NCBI RefSeq assembly: GCF_001468135.1
Contig: NZ_LNYU01000030.1
Span: 1 to 56,033, forward strand
Reading direction: 5' to 3'
DNA length: 56,033 nt
Origin: Legionella santicrucis
GTDB lineage: Bacteria; Pseudomonadota; Gammaproteobacteria; Legionellales; Legionellaceae
Shown here: positions 26,743 through 36,276 of the stretch, one piece after another
How positions within the stretch are numbered: position 1 is the first letter of the stretch
Layout: each line of letters starts with the position of its first letter
Position numbers and translations under genes: made by a program
Notes under the pieces: generated by a model
What the model was told of the DNA's origin: nothing
The model's database searches: none
Seen by the model: the letters and a program-made list of their open reading frames with translations, nothing else

Positions 26743-28585
26743 TAATCGAGGCCTTATTATCACCGTTCATGCTCGCTTAATCATTGGATTTATGACTCTT
26801 AGTCTTCCTTTATTGCTATTAATTATGCTTTTAATACCCAAAGTTAACTTTGTAGTCGAATTAAGTCAGAAAATACGCAATGAAAATTTGCCACAAATTC
26901 TTGATAGCCAAATTTATGAGATTCAAGACATATTGGAACATTGGGCAATGACAGGCGACCCTGAGGACAAAGCCCATTTTGATCGCATGTGGGAGCAAAT
27001 CACTAATATTAGAAATAAATGGAATCAAGCCATGCATTCTACAGGTAATGCCAAACTCCGAACAGAATGGGACAAGCTGGAAGAACTCTATTTACCTCTT
27101 TACGAGATTCAAAGCGCGATAATCAATACGCCAAGAGATCCCAATAATCCTGATAATGTAGAAACAACTAGGAATAAAACAAGAAGTCTTGAAAATACGA
27201 TGATTAAAATTATCGACGGTGCTTATTCCGCTGAAACAGGGAAAAGAACGGGGGGCATATTTAATTTGTTATCTCAAGAAATCGAAAAGAATACGACCAA
27301 AATTAATAAAAGTTTAATCTCTATAAAGAACTCTGCCTATTGGCTACTCATTTTAGCTATTATTTTAACCATTATTGTTCCCTACATCACATCGCGAGCG
27401 ATGTCCATTCCCATTGATAAGGCAATTGATATTGCTGAAAAAATTGCCACAGGTGAACGCGATATAATGATCCAAATTCCAACTAGAGATAAATTAGGTA
27501 AATTGCTTTTATCACTAAAAACGATGCAAGAAGCAATTAAGAAGAATGAAGAGATTCTTCGTACTAAAGAAGAAGAATCTCGAATATTATTTGAAAAATT
27601 AGTCAATTCATCAAAGAAATTTCGTGAGCATAGCAGTAAAGTTGCCGCAGGCGACCTTAGAGAGCATCTTGAAATTGATAAAGAAGACATTTTACAAGAT
27701 TTAGGCAAAGATTTAAATTTAATGACCGATGGTTTAGCATCGATTACAAAAAAAATCACCACTGCGGGCAATGAAATAGTGACCATGGTTGAAACGATTC
27801 TTACCTCAGCCAATGAACAAGCTGAAAGCATCACATCACAAGCAACTGCAATTAATGAAATTAGCGCCTCTCTAGAAGAAATTGATAAAAGCTCAAAACA
27901 AACTATGGCTAAAGCACAAACTTTAAGGGAAGTTGCTAAAAATACATATGAACAAGGAAAATTAGGCACGGAATCGGTGGCACAAAGCATTGAAGGGATT
28001 AATGCTTTAGAAGAAAAAATGAAGCTGATCGCCCAAACCATTCTTGATTTAAGCACTCACACCCAACAAATTGGAGATATCACTTCAGTAGTGAATACCC
28101 TAGCACAACAATCAAAGATGCTGGCATTGAATGCATCAATTGAAGCGTCTAAAGCAGGCGAAGCTGGAAAAGGATTTGCTGCTGTTGCCACTGAAGTTAG
28201 AAACCTTGCGGAACAATCAGAACAATCGACAGTGCAGGTACAAAAAATTCTTGAAGATATCCGCCGAACTACCGAAAAAGCCGTTACTGTTACTGAAGAA
28301 GGAGCAAAAGCCCTTGAATCCGGAACAAAACTCATTGATAAAGCGGGCCAAGTCATTCAAACGCTTAGTAAAATGATCAATGAAGCTTCTATTTCAAGTC
28401 AGCACATTGAGGTAGCCATACGTCAGGAAACTGTAGGTATAGAACAAATAGTCGAAAGTATGAATGAAATTAACCGTACTACATCAACTTTTTCAGGTGG
28501 TATTAAAGAATTGATGGATTTTATCCATAAGTTAGATGATATAGCAAAGCATCTTAAAGATGGTGTGAACATTTATAAAGTTTAG
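26729..28585 (+). CDS. Methyl-accepting chemotaxis protein (chemoreceptor)
   Basis: It has 618 residues: a membrane helix at about 18-38, a ~160-residue periplasmic helical sensor with no recognised ligand motif, a second membrane helix at about 201-222, a HAMP domain, and a long cytoplasmic coiled coil. The kinase-contacting hairpin tip, LALNASIEASKAGEAGKG, lies at about residues 465-482. A very strong AGGAGAGGAGAGG Shine-Dalgarno precedes the ATG, so a high synthesis rate is expected. It is the only receptor in the cluster and the probable input for CheA. The sensed ligand is unknown. Confidence 0.94.
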   Translation: METINNRGLIITVHARLIIGFMTLSLPLLLLIMLLIPKVNFVVELSQKIRNENLPQILDSQIYEIQDILEHWAMTGDPEDKAHFDRMWEQITNIRNKWNQAMHSTGNAKLRTEWDKLEELYLPLYEIQSAIINTPRDPNNPDNVETTRNKTRSLENTMIKIIDGAYSAETGKRTGGIFNLLSQEIEKNTTKINKSLISIKNSAYWLLILAIILTIIVPYITSRAMSIPIDKAIDIAEKIATGERDIMIQIPTRDKLGKLLLSLKTMQEAIKKNEEILRTKEEESRILFEKLVNSSKKFREHSSKVAAGDLREHLEIDKEDILQDLGKDLNLMTDGLASITKKITTAGNEIVTMVETILTSANEQAESITSQATAINEISASLEEIDKSSKQTMAKAQTLREVAKNTYEQGKLGTESVAQSIEGINALEEKMKLIAQTILDLSTHTQQIGDITSVVNTLAQQSKMLALNASIEASKAGEAGKGFAAVATEVRNLAEQSEQSTVQVQKILEDIRRTTEKAVTVTEEGAKALESGTKLIDKAGQVIQTLSKMINEASISSQHIEVAIRQETVGIEQIVESMNEINRTTSTFSGGIKELMDFIHKLDDIAKHLKDGVNIYKV

Positions 28586-28595
28586 AAGCTTTAAT

Positions 28596-30908
28596 ATGAC
28601 TCCAAACGATCAATTATTAAAACAGTTACTTGAAACATTTGGCCCAGAACTTGAGTCATTACTGTCAATTATTACTGAGAATTTAAGAAAAATTGAACGC
28701 GCAGAAGCAGTAAATGATCTCAATCTGATGATGGCGGACATTTCCCGTGCTGGGCGCAATATTAAAGTTTCAGCATTTTCAGTAGGCATGCAAACCCTTG
28801 GCAAGATCGCTGAATTTGTGGAGCAACTATTTGATCCGTATCATAAAATCTCTACAGAGATCATCCAATTAACATTTCGTGCAGTTGACGGAATGCGTGA
28901 AGCCATGCATGATTTTATTGAAAAAAAACCTCTTTCCGCCAACCTTAATAAACTACTATACCAACTTGAATCTCTTTTACAGCTGGAAAAGAATGAAGAA
29001 GAAAAACAAATAACCCAACCAAAGACCACACCACATGACAAGAAATCTAATGAAGCAGTATCGTCATCAATCCCCCCCCCTCCTTCTCCAGATAGTGAGT
29101 TTATAAAAAAAATTGTTGAAACATTTACCACAGAGCTTCATGAAAATTTAATCACAATAACGGATGGATTATTACAACTCGAGAAAGGAACTGAATCGGA
29201 ACAGGACTTCCAAAATTTATTGGAAGAAATGTTTCGAGTTGCCCATAATATCAAAGGTTCTGCTCGAGGCGTAGGAGCCGTGGATGTAGGTGAAATTGCT
29301 CACTATTTAGAAGCTTTATTTGCTGCAATTCAGAAAAAAAAGATAGCGATCTCTTCTGAAATAATTAATCTTTGTTTGCAATCAATTGACTATATGAATG
29401 AAGCAATACAATGCTTTAGTGAACAACGCCCCTTATCTTTTGACTTACACGCTCATTTGCAGAGGTTAACCCATTATGCCGAAGGCATTACTCAAGGAGA
29501 AATAGAATCTCATATATCTCCAAGTAATCAAAATTCAACCAAGCCTAAAGAAAAAGCTGGTTTTCCAGTTGTACCACCAAAAAATGAATTTGAATCAATA
29601 CGGGTGTCTTTACAAAATTTGGAACGTATTTCAGTTTATATGGAAGAAATTCAAGCTATTAAAATTGCTATAGAAGAAAACTATTCTAAGCTAACCAAAA
29701 TTAATTTCAAATTGGAGCAACTCACTAAGTCCTGGAAAAAAAATACCTCTGATTTAATTAAAAATTATTCTGGCAACGAAATAAAACATTTAGATACTTT
29801 ATCTTCTGTAAACTTTACTGAACTCACAGAAGCCAAAAAAGCCACTCATTTAATTGAAAGAGAACTGCGTATACCTGTGAGCGAATTATCGATTTTATTA
29901 AATGCGCTTCAGGATGAAATTCGTACATTACGTCTCATTCCGGTAACGAATCAATTACGTTATTTACCGCGCATAGTACGTGACTTAGCTCAAGAGCTAA
30001 AAAAGGAAGTGAATTTCGAAATTAGAAGTAATAATGTAAAAATTGATAAGCTAATACTTGATGGTCTAAAAGATCCCATAGTTCATATTTTGCGTAATGC
30101 CATTGATCATGGTATTGAAAATAGCGAGTCTCGTTTGAAAGCCGGCAAATCACCACAAGGAAATATCATTATTGCAGTCACGCAGAAAAACAATCAAATT
30201 GTTTTTAAAATAATCGATGATGGTATGGGTATTAAAACAGATGATGTGATTCGTAGTGCACTTCAAAAAAATATTATCACTCAAATTGAACTTGAAACGA
30301 TGAAACAAGAAAATATATATGATCTCCTTTTTCGGCCAGGTTTTTCTACTCGCAAGTCAGCTACTGATATTTCTGGACGCGGCATAGGACTTGATGTCGT
30401 TCGCTCGAATCTGCTTCGTCTCAAAGGTCAAGTTCATGTAGAAAGTCAGCCAGGTAAAGGAACTATTTTTTCCTTGCAAGTTCCTCTTACCTTAGCTACT
30501 GAACGGGGTTTAATTATTATATGCGGTAGCCAAACATTTGTAATTGTTACCAGCTCCGTAGAATGCGTATTGTTGTTACAAAAGAATGATATTGTTAATG
30601 TAGAAGGGAATCCAACCGTCCTTGTTAAGGAACAGCCAATTTTGTTATGCTCGTTGTCAAAGGTGTTATATCTTGATGAAAATAAAAAAAATCCTAAGGA
30701 AAATTTTTCTGTTGTTGTCATCAAGAACGATGAAGAGTGCATTGCTTTGCTTGTCGACGAAATTATTGGTGAACGAGAAATTGTACTTAAACCATTGCAA
30801 GAACCTTTAACCAATATACCTTGTGTCATTGGGGCTACTTTAACAGGCAGCAATCAAATTAATTTCGTATTAAATTCTGCAGAGATAATTAAAAGGGTAC
30901 TGCTATAG
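28596..30908 (+). CDS. cheA: Chemotaxis histidine kinase CheA with two Hpt-like domains
   Basis: It has 770 residues in this order: Hpt-like domain 1 (about 1-110), a polar linker with a Pro run, Hpt domain 2 (about 170-285), dimerisation helices, the HATPase domain (ILRNAIDHGIE, DDGMGI, GRGIGLDVV) and a CheW-like regulatory domain. In Hpt 2 the phosphorylated His is His217 in AHNIKGSA. In Hpt 1 the same position is Arg54 (GRNIKVSA), so that domain cannot be phosphorylated there. The linker contains a C9 run at 29072-29080, unusual in this AT-rich DNA. No separate CheY-binding P2 domain is obvious. Confidence 0.94.
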   Translation: MTPNDQLLKQLLETFGPELESLLSIITENLRKIERAEAVNDLNLMMADISRAGRNIKVSAFSVGMQTLGKIAEFVEQLFDPYHKISTEIIQLTFRAVDGMREAMHDFIEKKPLSANLNKLLYQLESLLQLEKNEEEKQITQPKTTPHDKKSNEAVSSSIPPPPSPDSEFIKKIVETFTTELHENLITITDGLLQLEKGTESEQDFQNLLEEMFRVAHNIKGSARGVGAVDVGEIAHYLEALFAAIQKKKIAISSEIINLCLQSIDYMNEAIQCFSEQRPLSFDLHAHLQRLTHYAEGITQGEIESHISPSNQNSTKPKEKAGFPVVPPKNEFESIRVSLQNLERISVYMEEIQAIKIAIEENYSKLTKINFKLEQLTKSWKKNTSDLIKNYSGNEIKHLDTLSSVNFTELTEAKKATHLIERELRIPVSELSILLNALQDEIRTLRLIPVTNQLRYLPRIVRDLAQELKKEVNFEIRSNNVKIDKLILDGLKDPIVHILRNAIDHGIENSESRLKAGKSPQGNIIIAVTQKNNQIVFKIIDDGMGIKTDDVIRSALQKNIITQIELETMKQENIYDLLFRPGFSTRKSATDISGRGIGLDVVRSNLLRLKGQVHVESQPGKGTIFSLQVPLTLATERGLIIICGSQTFVIVTSSVECVLLLQKNDIVNVEGNPTVLVKEQPILLCSLSKVLYLDENKKNPKENFSVVVIKNDEECIALLVDEIIGEREIVLKPLQEPLTNIPCVIGATLTGSNQINFVLNSAEIIKRVLL

Positions 30909-30921
30909 TGAACTACTGTCT

Positions 30922-31977
30922 ATGATAAAAATTTTAATTGTTGATGACTCACCTACGGAAATTGCATTAATTCAACATATCATTGAATCTGCGAAAGATA
31001 TGGAAGTGATTGGTATCGCTAAAAATGGTAAGGAAGCAATTGAGTTAACCGAAAAATTAAAGCCTAATCTTATTACTATGGATATACATATGCCCGTTAT
31101 GGATGGGCTAGAGGCTACTCGTATCATCATGGCACATCATCCTACACCAATTGTGATCATCAGTTCCTTGATAAATAGCGAATCAGCCCATGCTACTTTT
31201 CATATTCTTGATGCAGGTGCATTAACTGCTTTAGAAAAACCTGAAAGTGTATTTTCACCTTCTTTTGAAGACAGCAAAAATCATATCGTTGATACTCTTC
31301 GTAGCCTTGCAGATATTCGAGTAATAAAAAAACCATTAAAAAAACATTTAACACACGGAGGTCACCAAGCACACACCGAGCATACAGGCGAGCCCCTTTA
31401 TGAAATTATTGCCATGGGGGCCTCAATTGGTGGCCCCATAGCGTTGAAAACAATTCTCTCTCAATTACAAGCAGATTTTCCTGTACCTATCGTTATTGTG
31501 CAGCATATGAGTAGTGGTTTTATTTGTGGATTTGCACAATGGCTTGCGGAAAATGTAGATCTTACGGTTAAAAATGCAGAAAACTATGAGATCTTAAAAG
31601 CAGGAGTAGTTTACATAGCTCCTGAACATACACATCTGGAGATCGATAGAGCTCATAAAAATTTAATCTGCAAATTAGTCGATGCCCCCCCTATTTCTGG
31701 TTTTTGTCCTTCAATTACACGTTTATTTCAATCAATTGCCAAAGTTTCCAGAGACAGAGCCATTGGGATACTTTTAACAGGAATGAGTGATGATGGAGCA
31801 ACAGGATTATTGGAATTAAAGCGAGCTCATGGACATACCTTGATCCAAGACGAAGAAAGTTCTGTTGTTTTCGGCATGGGTGCTGTAGCACAATCATTAG
31901 ATGCCGTAGATAAAGTTATTGAATTGGAACATATTGCCAGTTATTTAACAAAAATTTGTACCATTATAAGCGAGTAA
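30922..31977 (+). CDS. cheB: Chemotaxis response regulator / protein-glutamate methylesterase CheB
   Basis: It removes methyl groups from the receptor when phosphorylated by CheA. It has 351 residues: a receiver domain with VDDSPTE and the phospho-Asp in MDIHMPVMDG, a linker with a His-rich stretch (about 140-155), and the methylesterase domain with the catalytic motifs GASIGGP, QHMSSGF and GMSDDGA. It follows cheA by 13 bases. With CheR it supplies adaptation for this cluster. Confidence 0.95.
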   Translation: MIKILIVDDSPTEIALIQHIIESAKDMEVIGIAKNGKEAIELTEKLKPNLITMDIHMPVMDGLEATRIIMAHHPTPIVIISSLINSESAHATFHILDAGALTALEKPESVFSPSFEDSKNHIVDTLRSLADIRVIKKPLKKHLTHGGHQAHTEHTGEPLYEIIAMGASIGGPIALKTILSQLQADFPVPIVIVQHMSSGFICGFAQWLAENVDLTVKNAENYEILKAGVVYIAPEHTHLEIDRAHKNLICKLVDAPPISGFCPSITRLFQSIAKVSRDRAIGILLTGMSDDGATGLLELKRAHGHTLIQDEESSVVFGMGAVAQSLDAVDKVIELEHIASYLTKICTIISE

Positions 31978-31983
31978 CTTTTT

Positions 31984-33273
31984 ATGGAAAAAGAAAATCC
32001 ATTGATTTTAGTAGTTGATGATAGTGCTACTATGCGTCTAATTACCTGCGATGCATTAATGAAAGTGGGTTTTAATGTTATTCAAGCTGAAAATGGTGAA
32101 CGAGCATTATCATTACTTACAACTACAATTACTAAACCCGACGCTGTATTATTAGATGTCGAAATGCCCGGTTTAAATGGCTTTCAAGTCTGTGCTGAAA
32201 TTCGCAAATTACCTGATTGGCGCTATCTTCCCATTATGATAGTCACAGGTTTAGAAGATTATGAATCAATTAATCTTGCATACCAAGCTGGCGCTACTGA
32301 TTTTACAACCAAGCCGATTAATCCAACGTTACTTGGTTATCGTGTCCGTTATATGGTTCGAACCAACTCTTACTTTCAAGAGTTGCAAATCGCTGAGCAA
32401 AAAGTTAGGGCATTAAATAATGAGTTGCTTGACAAGTTACTTCAAATTCAACAAAACGCCATTGCAGTGGCTCGTTTTGTACCTCAAGATTTCCTTAAGG
32501 TATTGAATCGAAAAAATATTGCCGACATCAAATTAGGTGATTGTGTTGAAAAAGTCATGACAATCCTTTTTTTAGACATCAAGTCCTTTACTTCAATTGC
32601 TGAACAACTTTCTCCAGTTGAAATTTTTAATCTGATTAATACATTGATGAGCTACATGGAGCCCGTAATTCTTAGAAATTCTGGCGTTATTGATAAGTAT
32701 ATTGGCGATGCCATCATGGCGTTATTTAATGATGCAGATGATGCCCTTATGGCTGCATCGGAATTGTTAGAGGCTCTAGATAATTTCAATTCCTCTCGAA
32801 CACACAACCATCTGGAACCAATACGTATAGGCATTGGCATCAATACGGGTCATCTGATTTTAGGCACCGTTGGCTTTGAAGAGCGAATGGATTGCAGTGT
32901 TATTAGTGATGCAGTCAACATCGCCTCAAGGTTAGAGAACTTAACTCGCATTTTTGATATCGAACTATTAATTAGCGAACAAACCTTCATACAATTACAA
33001 CACAAAGAACGATATAACTTTCGTTCTTTAGGTTTAACCAAAGTAAAAGGTAAAAACCGCCCCATAAATATTTATGAAATCTTTAATCATAACCCCCCAA
33101 CAGAAATTCAGTTTAAAAAGGATTCAGCCTCCATTTTTACCACCGCTTTAAGTCAGTATGGAGCAAAAAAATTTAATGAAGCCTTAGAGCTTTTTAAAGA
33201 AATACTGTCCATAAATCCGCAGGACTCATCAGCAAATTATTTCCTAGAGCAATGTAAGGAAAAAATGAAATAA
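31984..33273 (+). CDS. Response regulator fused to a class III adenylate/guanylate cyclase
   Basis: It has 429 residues. A receiver domain (1 to about 125, phospho-Asp in LLDVEMPGLNG) is followed by a coiled linker and a class III nucleotide cyclase domain (about 190-370). The two metal-binding Asp residues are in FLDIKSFT (~193) and YIGDAIMALF (~240), and VISDAVNIASRLE is the transition-state region. The C-terminus has one TPR-like helical pair. It is the last gene of the chemotaxis operon, which has no cheY, so CheA phosphotransfer to this protein probably sets cyclic nucleotide output. Product type, cAMP or cGMP, cannot be read with certainty. Confidence 0.9.
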   Translation: MEKENPLILVVDDSATMRLITCDALMKVGFNVIQAENGERALSLLTTTITKPDAVLLDVEMPGLNGFQVCAEIRKLPDWRYLPIMIVTGLEDYESINLAYQAGATDFTTKPINPTLLGYRVRYMVRTNSYFQELQIAEQKVRALNNELLDKLLQIQQNAIAVARFVPQDFLKVLNRKNIADIKLGDCVEKVMTILFLDIKSFTSIAEQLSPVEIFNLINTLMSYMEPVILRNSGVIDKYIGDAIMALFNDADDALMAASELLEALDNFNSSRTHNHLEPIRIGIGINTGHLILGTVGFEERMDCSVISDAVNIASRLENLTRIFDIELLISEQTFIQLQHKERYNFRSLGLTKVKGKNRPINIYEIFNHNPPTEIQFKKDSASIFTTALSQYGAKKFNEALELFKEILSINPQDSSANYFLEQCKEKMK

Positions 33274-33274
33274 A

Positions 33275-33294
33275 GAAGGATGCAAGCATCCTTC
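33275..33294. terminator. Bidirectional hairpin between convergent genes
   Basis: GAAGGATGC (33275-33283) and its exact complement GCATCCTTC (33286-33294) form a near-continuous hairpin. It lies right after the cyclase stop codon and before the end of the minus-strand M42 peptidase gene, so it can serve both transcripts. Confidence 0.65.
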
Positions 33295-33305
33295 CACTTA
33301 CGTAA

Positions 33306-34445
33306 CTAACTCGCTTTAATTTGATCGACAGCATTTTGATTGAGGTGCGTGACGATTAAACTAATTAATCTTACTGCTTGATCATAATCACGCTTATCAA
33401 ATACACCGGCTTGTTGATGTGCATAACGGATGGGCACCCCAATATTAATGCTTGGAACCCCTGAGCCTGAACCTTGTACTTTGGATCCATCTTGACCATA
33501 CCCTATTTCAGATTCTAATTGTACTTGGATGTTATTTTTTTTAGCCAAATCTAAAATCCAACTTAATAACTCTTGGTGAGGAATCATTGAACGATCATAA
33601 ACAAATAATGTAGGTCCTTTACCTAAAGCAATTTTACCTTTACGGGCGGCAATCAACGCAGGATAATCATCAGCAATACCTACTTCAACATTAATGGTAA
33701 CATCTGGATGGGTACTATTAAAAACAGTACTTGCTCCACGTAATCCCACCTCTTCTTGTACCGTTGCAGCTGTAAAAAGCTGATTAGGCTGTTGCTGATT
33801 TTTGAGCGATTCCAGAACATCGCCAATCAACGCTAAACCTAATCGATCATCAAGTGCTTTTGCTAAATAACGATTCTCGCTTAAAGGACTAAATTGACTG
33901 GCAGGAGTCACTTGTAATCCTGGGCGAACATTAAATTGAGTTTCTGCTTGCTCTTTTGTTTCAGCCCCAATATCAAGAAAAACTGCATTAACTGCGGGTA
34001 ACTTATTTTTTTTGGTTTCTTCAATAAGATGAGTGGAATCCATTCCAGAATATGCAAGAATAGGTCCATTAGGAGTGGAAACAGTCCAGCGCTGTGCAAA
34101 AATAACTGAGGCTGGAATACCTCCTAGAGGAATAATCTTTAAAAAACCATCAGGCGTAATCGATTCAACCATATATCCTACTTCATCCATATGAGCCATC
34201 AATAAAACATTAGGGCCTTTGGAATTATCTTTATAGAGTCCAATTAAATTACCCATGCCATCTACAGTAACGCGGCTCATCGACTGTTGCCATTGTTGCT
34301 TTACCACATCGCGAACAGATTTCTCAAATCCAGATGCACCTGCCAAATCAGTTAATTTTGCCAAAGAATTTTGATCGGCAATAACACCAAAAGATCCCAT
34401 CATCATTAAACCCATCAGAATTGCATTTAATTTTTTCATCATCAA
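33306..34445 (-). CDS. Exported M42-family aminopeptidase
   Basis: It has 379 residues. It starts with a signal peptide (Met-rich hydrophobic segment, cleavage near VIAD), unlike most M42 enzymes, which are cytosolic. The dinuclear metal-binding set is present: AHMDEVGYMV (His, Asp), KALDDRLG (bridging Asp), QEEVGLRG (catalytic Glu and ligand Glu) and a late His in YAHQQAGVFD. It probably trims peptides in the periplasm or outside the cell. It is transcribed divergently from kdsB with ~100 bases between starts. Confidence 0.88.
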   Translation of the reverse strand: MMMKKLNAILMGLMMMGSFGVIADQNSLAKLTDLAGASGFEKSVRDVVKQQWQQSMSRVTVDGMGNLIGLYKDNSKGPNVLLMAHMDEVGYMVESITPDGFLKIIPLGGIPASVIFAQRWTVSTPNGPILAYSGMDSTHLIEETKKNKLPAVNAVFLDIGAETKEQAETQFNVRPGLQVTPASQFSPLSENRYLAKALDDRLGLALIGDVLESLKNQQQPNQLFTAATVQEEVGLRGASTVFNSTHPDVTINVEVGIADDYPALIAARKGKIALGKGPTLFVYDRSMIPHQELLSWILDLAKKNNIQVQLESEIGYGQDGSKVQGSGSGVPSINIGVPIRYAHQQAGVFDKRDYDQAVRLISLIVTHLNQNAVDQIKAS

Positions 34446-34545
34446 TATCCTTATTTAACTCAAATTATTGCGCGATCATTCTACTATAGTAACAGCCTGT
34501 TATTTAGGCTATTATTGTTTTTTTATTTTTGAACCATTTTTTGCC

Positions 34546-35388
34546 ATGAAAATCGCCATTGTCATTCCTGCTCGTTATGCTTCAACCCGACTACCAGGAA
34601 AACCATTAGTGATAATTCATGGGCAAACGATGCTACAACGTGTAGTGCGTTTGTCACTCGCAGCTACTGAAGGACTAAAAAATACTTCTGTAATCGTCGC
34701 AACTGATGATGAACGAATTGTCCGACATTGTAATGAAATTGGTGTTGTCTCTGTGATGACTTCTCCAGAAGCCCCCAGCGGCACTGATCGGGTCGCTGAA
34801 GCAATAGAGCAAATACCAAGCAAACCTGATTTTATTTTAAATATGCAAGGAGATGCGCCACTAACACCCCCAGATTTTTTACGGGCAATGATCGATGACT
34901 TCGCTGCTTCCCCTTGCGATTCAGTAACTCCTGTGACCCAATTAACCTGGACACAACTTGATGAGTTACGCCAAAATAAACAAACAACCCCTTTTAGTGG
35001 TACCACTACTGTTTTCGATGAACAAACCGGCAACGCTTTTTGGTTTAGCAAAAGTATAATCCCTGCTGTGCGTAAAGAAGAGGAGTTACGTCAAAAAAGC
35101 GACAAAAGTCCTATATTTCGTCATATTGGTTTATATGGATATTCACTCAATATGCTGAAAAAGTATATTACTTTACCCGAAAGCAAATTTGAAAAATTAG
35201 AAGGATTGGAACAATTGCGTCTATTGGAAAATGGCTACACGATTCGTTGCGTTCCTGTGGATTATAAAGGACGAGCGAGCATGTCCGGGATTGATAGCCC
35301 CCAAGATGTTGTTCGTGCTGAAACATTAATTGCTCAATATGGTGAATTATTGCCATCCTTATCTGCTCAATCTCAAGAGATTCTATAA
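34546..35388 (+). CDS. kdsB: 3-deoxy-manno-octulosonate cytidylyltransferase
   Basis: It activates KDO with CTP to CMP-KDO for the inner core of lipopolysaccharide. It has 280 residues, about 30 longer than E. coli KdsB. Signatures are IPARYASTRLPGKPL, VATDDERI, SGTDRVAEA and FRHIGLYGYS. The usual NVQGDEP motif reads NMQGDAP, with Ala104 in place of Glu. The frame is open from a TTG at 34468, but the conserved N-terminus begins at ATG 34546. It is followed after two bases by a histidine phosphatase. Confidence 0.9.
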   Translation: MKIAIVIPARYASTRLPGKPLVIIHGQTMLQRVVRLSLAATEGLKNTSVIVATDDERIVRHCNEIGVVSVMTSPEAPSGTDRVAEAIEQIPSKPDFILNMQGDAPLTPPDFLRAMIDDFAASPCDSVTPVTQLTWTQLDELRQNKQTTPFSGTTTVFDEQTGNAFWFSKSIIPAVRKEEELRQKSDKSPIFRHIGLYGYSLNMLKKYITLPESKFEKLEGLEQLRLLENGYTIRCVPVDYKGRASMSGIDSPQDVVRAETLIAQYGELLPSLSAQSQEIL

Positions 35389-35390
35389 AT

Positions 35391-36062
35391 ATGAGAACAC
35401 GATTGCTTGTTGCCCGTCATGGTAATACATTCGCTCCTGGCGATATTGTTCGCCGAGTAGGTACTACTGATTTACCCTTAGTGGATAGTGGCTTACATCA
35501 GGGACGTTTGCTGGGTATCTATCTAAAACAGCAACATCTTATTCCTGATGTGATTTTTACCTCAAAATTAAAACGCGCCATCCAGACAGCAGAACAAGCG
35601 CAAAACACTATGGGCTCTGATTTACCAATTGAAACCTTATCCATTTTCAACGAAATCGATTACGGGCCTGATGAAAACCAACCCGAAGAGTGCGTTATTT
35701 CTCGAATTGGAAAAGATGCAATTAACGCTTGGGAGACCCAAGCTATAGTCCCATCAGGTTGGAACGTTGATCCCACTACACTCATTAAAAATTGGCTGGA
35801 TTTTTCTGTTTATCTTCGCACAAAATATACAGGAAAAACATGTTTGGTTGTCACAAGTAATGGCATTGCCCGTTTTTTACCTTATTTGACAGGTAATTTT
35901 GCAGCATTCAGCGGACAATACGGAATAAAAATTGCTACAGGGGCATTATGTATCTTTGAAAACAAAGAGCATTCTGAACTATGGGATTGTATTGCGTGGA
36001 ATGTGAAGCCTCAAACAGCGATCGATGACTTTAATACTATAACCTCTGATTCTTCTTTTTGA
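35391..36062 (+). CDS. Histidine phosphatase (phosphoglycerate mutase-like) family protein
   Basis: It has 223 residues. The phospho-accepting His lies in the ARHGNT motif near the N-terminus, and the conserved Arg in SKLKRAIQTAE and a later Glu (NEIDYGP) support the fold. The second catalytic His is less obvious: SNGIARFLPY occupies the usual SHG-like region, with Asn in place of His. It is in an operon with kdsB (2-base gap), so a role in sugar-phosphate metabolism for lipopolysaccharide is plausible. Function is not established. Confidence 0.82.
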   Translation: MRTRLLVARHGNTFAPGDIVRRVGTTDLPLVDSGLHQGRLLGIYLKQQHLIPDVIFTSKLKRAIQTAEQAQNTMGSDLPIETLSIFNEIDYGPDENQPEECVISRIGKDAINAWETQAIVPSGWNVDPTTLIKNWLDFSVYLRTKYTGKTCLVVTSNGIARFLPYLTGNFAAFSGQYGIKIATGALCIFENKEHSELWDCIAWNVKPQTAIDDFNTITSDSSF

Positions 36063-36276
36063 GTGAATCTGGGCATCTATAACTCGCCAACAAATCTTGG
36101 ACTTAGCCATCCATAATGGCACACTCTTTGTAGACGACAAGTGATTTGGTGCAATTTTCAAACTAAGACAAGGTTTGTTTATATTGGGCCAATTACTCGC
36201 ATGATTTCTATGCTTAAAGGATCAAAGATAAGCTTCTTTGTCTCAAATTAGCGGAATGTAAACAAACCCTAACTCG
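36063..36276. other. Intergenic region with possible decayed coding sequence
   Basis: A short frame ending just before 36291 reads LAECKQTLTRQLCE-stop, which looks protein-like but has no intact upstream part. I cannot name it. Otherwise nothing clear is seen. Confidence 0.25.

Noticed and set aside
27382..28356. Long minus-strand open frames opposite the chemoreceptor
   Set aside because: They are shadows of the coiled-coil coding sequence on the plus strand, with Ser/Leu-rich composition and no ribosome site.
36063..36276. CRISPR, tRNA or rRNA in the gaps
   Set aside because: No regularly spaced repeats, cloverleaf or rRNA-like sequence was recognised anywhere in the window.
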